A stretch of DNA of 64,000 bases from Labia minor (lineage: Eukaryota; Arthropoda; Insecta; Dermaptera; Spongiphoridae): the NCBI GenBank assembly GCA_963082975.1, contig OY720344.1, positions 96,167,228 to 96,231,227 on the forward strand, in the 5' to 3' direction. The notes under the pieces are model-generated. The model did not search any database. It saw only the letters and a list, made by a program, of their open reading frames with translations, and was not told where the DNA came from. Shown in pieces: positions 14,643 to 26,572 of this stretch. Position 1 is the stretch's first letter; every line of letters begins with the position of its first letter. A program made the position numbers and the translations under genes.

Positions 14643-17600
14643 ATGATAGCAACATATATTCTATGTAGCGCTCTGACATTGTCCCACGCAATCTATATTG
14701 TTGAAAAGTCTGAGAATGGTAGAGTGAAAAGAATTGTCGGAGGGGATGATGCTCCTATGCCTCCAGTTGATGATCCATCTATTTATATTTTTAAAAAAGA
14801 TCATGATGCTCATATTTTTGGAATACGAGAAAGCCCAGATTCTTACTATGCTTTCCGGGGTATTCGATATGCAGAGCCGCCAATAGGACCTTTAAGATTT
14901 CAGGTATTTGTAAAAATCTATCTATATAATTATTTAACTATCTAGAATAGCGTATAGCAGGGGTTTCAAATTTTTTAAAAAAGTCGAAAGTGGTCGCGGG
15001 GCCGCATATTTTTTTAAAAAAGTCGAAAGTCTGGTCGCAAAAAAAATTTTACCTTTTTGTTTTTAGAGACAAATGGAAATTTTTTTAAAAAAGTCGGTCG
15101 AAAGTCTGATCAAAACATTTTAACATTTTTTTTAAAAAGTCGAAAGTGGTCGCGGGCCGCGAGTTTGACACCCCTGGCGTATAGGATAATGAGTTTAGAT
15201 CTTTTGAAAGATAAATGAGTAATATTCTATTATTTTAAACGTAACATAATTATTATTATCAAATTATTGACGGCATATGATAGTTTATATCTTTGTAAAT
15301 TGATTATTATTAAGAATATTGAAATGTGGCCACCGACGTAGAATGAACTTATGTGGGGTTCTATAACAATATAAAATGTATTTTTATAAATAAAAGAATT
15401 CAGTGTGTTTAAATTAATTAAATTAAATTAAAATGTCTGATTATAAAAATAGTAGAAGAATTTTTTTGAAGCAATTCGAAAATAATTTTTCATAATTTGT
15501 ATTATTTTTATTAATATTTATTTATACAATTTTACATTCCACTTTTTTGGGAGTTTACAACAATAAACAATATGTAAAAAGAATAAAATAATATGTTTAG
15601 AATGAATAATGTGATCAGAGAACAGCAAATAATATTAAGTCGGTTCCGAATAATTTTAATATTTTACCCATCTGTTTAATATACAATTCATTTTTGTTTT
15701 AGTGTTTTTTTCAAAAGCACTTGTAGATAATTAAATATATATTTTGGTTTTGTGTCTGGTTTTGTTCTTCATTCTAGACTTTCTAGACTAGTGTTTCTCA
15801 ACCTTTTAGTATTCAAGGCCCAATTTTCAATCATAATTTTCATCACCCCCCTCCCCATCGGAAATGTTATGTTTCAGAGCATCGCAAAACCATCTGACCC
15901 TTTTTTTAGAACTACATTGAAAATATATATACTTATTATATATATATATATATATATATATTGTCTTCATAAAAAAAGGTTATTCTATTGTTTTGTTTCC
16001 TTTCTCTCGGGGACACATATAAAATAAGTTGACCTGTGGCCAGGTCCGAACCGACCGACGGTTTGAAGTAAATTAATTTCCAGCTACAGAAACAATTTCA
16101 AATAATTTTAATATATCTATTAATGTAATAAAAAACAGATATGGATACATAAATAATAAATATAAACATTTATAATTTTATTTTATTTATAATATATATG
16201 CAAGACCAGGCTGTGACGTCATGAATGACGTCATATAATTTTAAATCTCCTGTAAAATTTGGTGTGAAAATAACCCTTCCCTTCCTATCGTCGATCGCTA
16301 ATACTACCACTTCCGATTTCCGGATTTGCACCAAAAGTTGATCAATTTATCCCACTGATGCATTAAGTAAATATACCAAATTTCATCAAAATCCGTTGAG
16401 CCGTTCAGGCTGTACACATCTATACGGACTGACGGACAGACGGACAGACGGACGGACGGACAGACATCATGCTAAAAATACTTTTTTCTGTTAAGAAAAT
16501 GCATGATTCGTGGAGATATGTAAAAATCTCCACATGTGAAATTTGGTGTGAAAACAATACCTCCCTTACTATCGTCGGTCCGTGGGTCTGTCCGTATAGA
16601 TGTGTACAGCTTGAACGGCTCAACGGATTTTGATGAAATTTGGTATATTTCCTTAATGCATCAGTGGGATGAATTGATCAACTTTTGGTGCAAATCCGGA
16701 AACCGGAAGTGGTAGTATTAGCGATCGACGATAGGAAGGGAAGGGTTATTTTCACACCAAATTTCACAAGAGATTTTTTACATATGACCACGAATCATGC
16801 ACTTTGTATTGGTTTTATCCTCGGAAAAAATCATTTTCATTAGTTTTTTCTTAATTTAAAATTATATGACCTCATCCAGCCAGTCATGACGTCACAGCCT
16901 GGTCTTATATATTATAAATAAAATAAAATTAAAAATATTTATGTTATATCCATATCTGTTTTTTATTACATTAATAGATATATTAAAATTATTTGAAATT
17001 GTTTCTGTAGCTGGAAATTAATTTACTTCAAACCGTTGGTCGGTTCGGACCTGGCCACAGGTCAACTTATTTTTAAATACATTCAAAATGAAAATCTATC
17101 CTGAAATCAATATTTATGCTTCAGAATCCGTTGAAAAAAAAATTAATCGGAGCAATACAAAAGGAGTTAGTTATTAAAAGTAATTAATCGCTAATTAATT
17201 ACGATTAATTAATTCAATTATATTTCTCCTATTCCTTCTAGGGATCCATTGAAATATCTATAAAAATTTTCAAAAGTCTATCTCAATAAAAAGTCGATGA
17301 AAAATCGATTTCAATTTATCAAAAGAGCGAACAGACAGATAGAGAGACAGACGCCAAGTGAAGTTAAGAAAAACGTTATAAAATATAAAAAGTCGGGAAT
17401 CTTCTCTTGGGTATGCTCGCCCCTTCTGGACCGCCTCTTTTTAAGAGAAAAAATTATTTAACTATTATATTCTTATTTTCTTATTATATAAATAATAAGG
17501 ATAGTGAAAATATGAGAATGTAATTGAGATCAATGTAGGTTTAATAGGGGAAGGGGATCAAGTGAATACAGGAAGAAATACTTTTTACCATGTCAAATGT

Positions 17601-20600
17601 TTATAATATTTTTTTTATTTAGATTTAGAATATAATATTTTATAATAAACTTATACAATATTCTTTATAATACTTTATATATTCTAAAATTAAAATTCAA
17701 TCTTCATTTGAAAATTACATTTTTTGGTAAGATATGATAATAATAATAATTTCACATTCTAATCTTTTATATAATAAAAGTATTTTAACTGCATTACTCA
17801 TCTCATTTGTTTTAAATCTCAATGTGTTTTTACTACCTCGCCAGAGTATAGTATTGCGATCACGAAAATTTTTGATGTCAAGATTTTGATGTTTTTATAC
17901 GTTTTGAAGGTCTCTGAGTCATTTTCACTAAAGTTGAGAAAAATGAAAAATGTCTCTCTCTCTCTGTGTGTATGTGTGTGTGTGTAAATTTTTAAATTCT
18001 AAATTTTTTAATAATAATTTTATTTTTTTTATATAAAGTTTAATATTTAAGATTATAACACTTTTATTCAAGATAGTTACAAGTTCTACAAAAATATTTG
18101 ATTATGTATTAACGACCCGGACCTTCACGACCACAAGGAAGAAGAAAGAAGCTAACACCTAAAAGAACATTCATATATACTTAACATCAATACCCTTATT
18201 CAATCAGGGAAGCTACATAATTTAGCTAAGAACCTACAAAGATAGGATGTATGAATAAGAAAAATGGGAGCTTTGCATGATCCTAGATAGGTCCAGACGC
18301 AAATAATAATAATAATAATAATAATAACTCTAAATGGAATACAGGAAGTGGAGAAAAAATAATGACAATTTTATTTTAGCACGTTAGTTTCATCAAAAAG
18401 ATTTTTTATAATTTTGTGACATGGACATTGAAAAAGGTTCGCCATCCCTGATTTATATACATATTGATTGAATATTGTATATTTGATTTAAAAAATATAT
18501 ACAATGAATCTAAATATTTTGATTGGTTTTAATATATAGCATAGAATACAGAATTGAAATTTTTAAATTTAAGTTACTTTGAAATAATATTTATTATTAT
18601 AACCTGCAGTTTTTTCAATAATAATTTTCATTTTGCTTAGTTTTTGTCAAAAATTTTACTCGTTGTACGTAATCGAATTCTACTACTTACTTTCATATAA
18701 TTTTGGCCTGAATGAACGTTAAGATTTTTTATTATACAATTTTTATAGTACTCTCTGTTTTGTTTATCAAGAATTATTTTTAAAAATAAATTATCAATAA
18801 ATAAAATAATACAAAAACTAATATATAAATAATAAGTAATTGATATTATCACAAGGAAAAATGTTTGTAAAGATCTATAGATCATTAAATTTTCTATGTA
18901 AACAAATTTTTATTTCTAAAAAAATCTCTATTCAATATCTCTATTTTTTTATTATTAATAATTTCTTTGTATTAAAATTAATTTAAAATTCATAGGTAAT
19001 AATTATAAATATATATCTTATCTTCTTATGAGAGTAAAAATTGTTTGTTTGTTTCTCTGTTTCTTTGTTCTCAAAAACCGCTTTAACGATTTTTTTCAAA
19101 TTCACACCAGAGATAGTATTTATAAAGAAAAATTGAGTTTTATTGATCACATCTCACGAAAACTACATCTTTATTAGTTTTTTTTTTCTAAATTTAAATG
19201 TATATATGTGACGTCACAACCACCGCCTGTGAGATATATACATATTTATTCTTAAAATAAAATATAAAATATTTATATTATATTCATATTTGATTTTTTT
19301 TAATTTCATTAATAGATATACATTTAAATTATTTGAAATTGTTTCACACAACGTTTAAAAGAAGATTTATCTTTATATTCGATTCGATATATAGTAGGAG
19401 AATTAAATGTCGTTATCAATTTATTATACTCCGGTAAATATTATAAAATATATTATAAAAAATATATTATTAGTATATATTAGATAAAACATTTATTTGT
19501 TTTTGTGTTCTTACTTTTAATACATTTTAATTTAATCAGTAAATTAATTATATATATTATTATTGTAAATGTTATATCTATCTATATTATATAATGTGTC
19601 CCTTCATACATTTTGAATTCACCTATAATATATCTTATATTCTTATATACTTACTTGAAAATAATTTAAAAAGTTTTAAAAGTTTTTTTTTAATATTTTA
19701 TGAATTCAAATCGTCAATTGAAAATGAAAATCCAATTATGAGATCAATTATTCATATAATTTTAAATGTTTTCGTGTTTTATAAATAAAATATTAAAAAA
19801 ATAAAATTATAAACAAAATATTCTTTGATTGAAAATAAAAATAGATATTTATATAAATGAAATTTATTTTAATTATTTTGAAACATTTTAGGAAACAAAT
19901 TTTTAATGGGTCATTTTTAGAAATTCCATTTAACAATTATAATAAATAATTAAAAAATTGTAAAATTTTTAAAGTATATAAAAATAAATTGTATAAATTG
20001 GTTAAAGGGTCGAGTGATAGTTCGGTGTCCCAGGTATATATTTTATATCAACACGCCTACTTTTCTGTTTGTATGTTATTATTTGAATGGCGATTCGGTG
20101 AATGGTTAATGGTTAATTAACGATCCATATAACATCATCGACTGGGCCGCTACCATAAGGAGTGAAAATAGTGTCGAATAGAAATAGACGATATTACTTG
20201 GATTAATCTTATTATACTAGCTAAAATTGTTTGTTTTATAACCACTTGGCACCTCAACCACCAGCCAAATCCAATAATAATGAATCATTTTTTTAACTTA
20301 AGTACCGAGCCAAGGCTCAGGGTCCCGGTATATATTATAAAAGTGCAATGTGGGTATGTTTTGTGGAGGTAAAGGTTCTAAGGAAACAAACATACTATCA
20401 ACAAAGCTCAGGGCCAGACACTCAAGTGCTGCGGAGTTCATTTGCAATCCCCATGTTTTTCCCACGGCCAATTATATGTTGCATGTTGTGAGTATGTGAT
20501 TACACAAATTGGGAAAAAATCACTCGAAATGCAATTAAACAAAATAATTGAAAAGTTAGGCTAAGCAGACGTCTTAAATATTATAAGAGATTCGGCAATT

Positions 20601-23600
20601 GCAATTACAGATAGCGAGGGAAAATTAATGGAGGTTTGAAATTAATAGTGATAAGAAAAAATATTTAGTGACAAAGAGGAACAGTATTAACATACAAAAT
20701 CTTAATATACAAAATGTAAAATTTGAATATGTAGAAAAATTGAATGTAATCACGAAGGATAATAATATTTGAGAAGAATTTAAATCGAGGTATCAATCGG
20801 GAAACGCCTGTTATCATGCAGTAAAGAGGCTTATCTCATCAAAATTATTATCAAAGGGAATCAAGACCATGGACGCATAGGAAGGGACGTAAGAGAGATG
20901 GGACAAGGGCTCAGGATAGGGACATTTGGAGAAATGTGGCCAAGAACTTTCAAGTATCTTTGAGTTATATAAATAGATAGATATAACATATACAATAATA
21001 ATATATATAATTAATTTACTGATTAAATTAAAATATATTTTAAATAAAAACACAAAAAGAAATGAATGTTTTATGTAATATAATGATTGAAACAAAATGG
21101 ATGAAAACCTTTTACTACTTTTAACCAAATACGATGTACCACTCGGGGGTACAGGGGGCGGAGCCCCCGTCCAGCTGTGAAGAGCGCCGAATGCGGTCTG
21201 ACCAGCTGGAATATATATAATTTAGATAGATATTTCTGCTATATGACGGAAAATTTTCATTTTAAAGATTATTGAGATCAGATACTAAATCCATTTCTAA
21301 TATTTTCTTTTTATTATTAAATATATTTTATATATATTTTTAAATATAAGTAATATATTTATATGTATGTATACAAATATCATTTGTATATATTTGATTA
21401 TATGAGTTTTTATAGTTTATATAAGTAAGTATATTTTATTTTATTATATATTAATTTTAATTTTTATTTATATTTATAAATTAAAAAAATTTTGGGGCAG
21501 GCGAAAATCTCTTATTTTTAATTTAATTTTTTTTTTAAATTAAAAAAAAATATATATAATTATAGTGTTTAATTAAATTTTAAATTAATGTTAATATTAA
21601 TGTTATTATTAAATTTATCACAGGAAGGATATATATTATCTATTTCTTCTTTTTGCTATGATAAAATATTCAGCGCCCACGCCTTTTAAGACCTTCTGGA
21701 GAAATCGATGCAACTCAATCGGGACCTCCTTGCCCTCAACCTGATCTAACAAATGATAATGAAATAATTGGATCGGAAGATTGTCTTTTTTTGAATATAT
21801 TTACTCCAAAGGTAGAATGTAACATTTATGATTAAAATAAAAAAAAAATTATAAAAACAAAAATTTGTAGCTATATAATGGTGATGAGAACAATTTACTT
21901 CCTGTAATATTTTGGATTCACGGAGGAGGTTTTCGTCATGGTTCTGCATCTCAATATGGACCACGATATCTTGTTAAACAAGATGCAGTAGTGGTAACAA
22001 TTCAATATCGCTTAGGGTCTTTGGGTAATATTATTGTTAATTTCTTTTGTCGCGGAATTTCGTATTCAAGAAAATATTTTTATTTTTTTCTAGGATTTTT
22101 AAGCAGTGGTAATAAAGTACTTCCTGGTAATGTGGGACTATTTGACCAAGCATTGGCACTATCATGGGTTAAAGATTATATTATCTTTTTCAATGGAGAC
22201 CCGAACAGAATAACGACAATGGGTCAAGGCTCAGGTGCTAGCAATGCAATTTTCTTGGCCTTATCTAATGATACACGAGGTGAATAAATTAAAAATATAA
22301 TACGTATGTTTATGTGTATAATATCAAGAACAGGAATCGGGTTTTCTTAGTCAGCTTCTAAAGTTGACTCCAGTTATTTTTAATATACAGAGAGCCCTGA
22401 TATTAGGATCGTTTTAGATATTTTATTTTCTCCAAAAAATAAAAAGTTTTTCGAAGGGAGCAATTTATTTATTTTATTTAAATTATTAATTTTAAATTTG
22501 GAGAAATTTGGAGAAACCCAAAACCATTGGGGGTTTCCCAAAATGCCATGTAACAGCTTTCACTCTGCCAGCAAGAAAGAATTGAGTTTCAAGAGGCAAC
22601 TTCCGGCTTGAGAGACTTGAAACCCAATCCTTATTCTAACAGCTTGTTTGTTGCGACCCTCTATTTTGTTTAGTAATAAACAATCGTAATTCAAGCCAGA
22701 GTGGCTTATTTATATTATTTAACAACCCAAAGATTTTATATTATTCTTTTTTACCGACCGACGATAGTAAGGGAGGTATTGTTTTCACACCAAATTTCAC
22801 ATGTGGAGATTTTTACATATCTCCACGAATCATGCATTTTCTTAACAGAAAAAAGTATTTTTAGCATGATGTCTGTCCGTCCGTCCGTCTGTCCGTCTGT
22901 CCGTCCGTCCGTATAGATGTGTACAACCTGAACGGCTCAACGGATTTTGATGAAATTTGGTATATTTACTTAATGCATCAGTGGGATGAATTGAACAACT
23001 TTTGGTACAAATCCGGAAACCGGAAGTGGTAGTATTAGCGATCGACGATAGGAAGGGAAGGGTTATTTTCACACCAAATTTCACAGGAGATTTTTTACAT
23101 ATGACCACGAATCATGCACTTTGTATTGGTTTTATCCTCGAGAAAAATCATATTTATTAGTTTTTTCTTGATTTAAAATTATATGACGTCATAAGCCATT
23201 CATGACGTCACAGCCTGGTCTTGCATATATATTATAAATAAAATAAAATTAAAAATGTTTATATTTATTATTTATGTATCCATATCTGTTTTTTATTACA
23301 TTAATAGATATATTAAAATTATTTGAAATTGTTTCTGTAGCTGGAAATTAATTTACTTCAAACCGTCGGTCGGTTCGGACCTGGCCACAGGTCAACTTAT
23401 TTATATTATTTTTCATTCATTTATAAATATATAAATTTTTTCTACCTATATTTTAATAAAATAAATTCAAAACTAAAAAACTTAACTTGTTTATCACTCC
23501 TCATGTTCGTTTGATAATCTTTATTATATCTTTTATTTACTATTGTTTTTTATTTTATTTATTATTAACATATTTGGAACATTAATCTTGAACTTTTTCA

Positions 23601-26537
23601 GGATTTAAATATAAAAACGCTAATATTTTTTTTCCTGTAACAAAAAAGGAAGGATTACCTATTATTCTATTTAACAAAAATTAATCTCATCCTATTTATA
23701 TATTTATTAATTTTATTTTATTTATTTTTAAGTTCTGAGGGGAATCGTTATAGCTATTGATGGATCAAAATCCAGTCTAGGGTGATTTCCAATGTTACTT
23801 AGGTCTTGATATTACCTTTGATATTTATTTTAAATTTAAATCGAGGGGTGGCCCCTTCACAGTCCCAGTTGAATTCCACCCCAAATATTTTTTTATTTAT
23901 TAATATAAGTTGGGGGAAGACGCGATATTTATATAATCTATATTTTGTGTTAATTTGTTCTTTTATTTAATATTCAAATATGTTAATATGTCAATTTTAA
24001 TGAATGTTAATAATGAAAATAACAATTTTTATTTTTTATTTTTATTAATCATTTGACTGAAAATGAATCAAACATCTTATTTGTAAAAACATTTAATTTA
24101 CAAATTTTGGCTTTTTTTAGAGAATGTTAAAAATGTAATAGCTATGTCTGGAACAGCAGTTTCATCATTTTCTCTAGATCGCGATCCAATTGATACCTTT
24201 TCAGAATTATTCCGCATTGCTGATTGTAAATCTGATACTAAAAACACACTTGAAATTGTTCGTTGTTTACAAAATTTGCCTGTTGAACAAATAATTCGCA
24301 ATGATAATTCTTTAGAGGTGATATATGAAAATTAAAGTTTGTTTTATTTATTATTCAATTTATTTTATTTATTTATTTAATTTTATAGTTTAATCGAATT
24401 AACTATAAAGATATGGGACAAGGAATAGCTGGATTATCAAATGCAGCACCTGTCATTGAGGGTGCTAATGATGCTCGATTTTTACCTTCCTTTATGGAAG
24501 AACCACCAGAAAATCTTTTAGAAAGGGGTGCTTTTCCTAAAACTCCAATATTACTTGGAGTTACCAAAGATGAAACATATCGAGCTATTAACAGTAAGTA
24601 AACATCAAGAGTTTAAAATATTTTTAAAAAAATCTGTGTCAAAAGTATAAATTAATATTTAAAAGTAAGAATAATGAATTTTATATTAATATAAAAAATA
24701 AAATTCTTTCTTAACACTTCAATTTCATAGTTAGTTATATTTTTGGAGTTAAAAAAATTGAAAATAATCTAAGTAATTTAATTTTAAGTAAATATATTTT
24801 TTTTGTTAAAATTTCTTTTCCAATTTATACCAGTTATTTATTTTATAATAAATTTTTAAAACTAATGTAAAACTTCTAATTAAATTTATTAAATTCACAA
24901 TTAATTTTTTTAACAGGATATAAAGATTCAATTCGTACTGCATTAGAAAATTCAAATAAATTTTGGGAAGATTTAACAAAAGGGTTAATAGACATGTCGC
25001 GTAATTATTTATTTCTATTATTTTTTTTAAATATTTTTTTTTATTTTAGTTTATTTAAAACACTACTTATAAATTTTAGCTGTGTTAAAAAATATTAAAA
25101 ATGATATTTTCTCATCGATCAAAAAAACCAATTATTTGAAAATATTACAAGGTAAAGGAAAAGGTAATGATGTTTTTAAAAAAATTACCGAGGTAATAAT
25201 TAATAAATATTTTGAATAATATTTAATAATAAATTTTCTACAATATAATAATAATTAAATATTTTTTTTTGTTATTTTTCAGACCACTAGTGATGTATTG
25301 TATAATTTACCTGCTTTCAAAACAAGCCAACTATGGTCTCGTAAAGCTCCAACATTTCTTTATAGATTTGAACATGCTACTAAAACCAATTCCAATTCCA
25401 ACGGACATTGGTTTCTTCAAGGGTTGCCTTTATTTGGTTTTGCTAATTCATCAAATAACGATAATAATTGTAAAGATTGTGTGGGCCATGGAGATGATCT
25501 TATGTATGTCTTTGAACCCAGAGATTATCATGGAAATGTTCCTACGAATTTAGTTCTTAACGATCCAGATGATATTGAAGTTCGGAATATATTTACGGGA
25601 TTAATTAAAGATTTTATAAACGTTGGGTAAGTCAAATTTCATTTTCTCTTATTTAAAGGTATTATTTTCAGGGGATTAATAAATTCATTACTAATCATTT
25701 TACACTGTCAACCTAAAAAAAATAAGTCATTTTTTTTCATCTCAATTTTTTAAAGCCAGTAACAGTGGCGGATCATGAATGAGGCGTAACTTGTACCCTA
25801 AAAGGCTAAAATGACTCAACTAGACGGCCAATGTTAATGTAGAATAATTTTTATTTTGACCTGGCTAAAAATTGTTTTTTATCCCTAGTGAATTTAATAA
25901 AATCAAATAATGAAAGAAAATATGGCATATAATTAATTGTTAACATCATATATTCAAGAAAACAATAAAATTCAGCTGTATATATATATACAATTAATTA
26001 ATATATATATATTTTTTTCCCAATTTATCTAATCACTAAATTAAATTAAATTAGTGATAGTGCGTTCCTTGTTTTAACACATTCAGAATTTCGAAACTAC
26101 CTTCAAGACAAATTTGAATCATACGTACTAATATTTTTGGAATTTCCATTAAGATAAAAATTTGAAAAAGTTTATCCCGGTCTATTTAATCATATACTTT
26201 ACTAAAGTCTACAAATAATTGATGAACAGAAATTTTGAATTCGCGTATTTTTTCTAAAACTGCCTCAATGAGAATGTTGATCGATTTGGTCTGAATCCGC
26301 ATTGATATTCTTCTAATATTTCCTCTGCATATGGTCGTAATTTTAATAAAATAATATTCGAAAGATTCTTATACTTAAAAGAGGCATTCCCCTGTAGTTA
26401 TTGCATTCCGTTCTATTATCCTTATTAAAAGGTGGTGCCATTTTAATGGAATTTTTTCCTTATGCTAATCGAAATAACTGTCTTATATTATCTTAATCCG
26501 CCACTTCCTAGTAAAATAAAATTGTTACATTTTGTAT

Positions 26538-26572
<35 letters not shown>

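Larger units (their letters stand above)
15793..17440. mobile_element. Degenerate hAT-type MITE with nested R1 repeats in head-to-head orientation
   Basis: The left end (from about 15793) matches the element at 13543 for over 100 bp. The right end (about 17385-17440) matches the right end of that element but has decayed terminal bases. The interior carries a TA microsatellite (15935-15962) and two R1 copies in opposite orientation. I could not identify a clear target duplication. Confidence 0.65.

Noticed and set aside
16420-16623. Open frames with [15 protein letters not shown]-type repeats (also at 22701-23108)
   Set aside because: They come from the GTCC/GGAC microsatellite inside R1 repeats.
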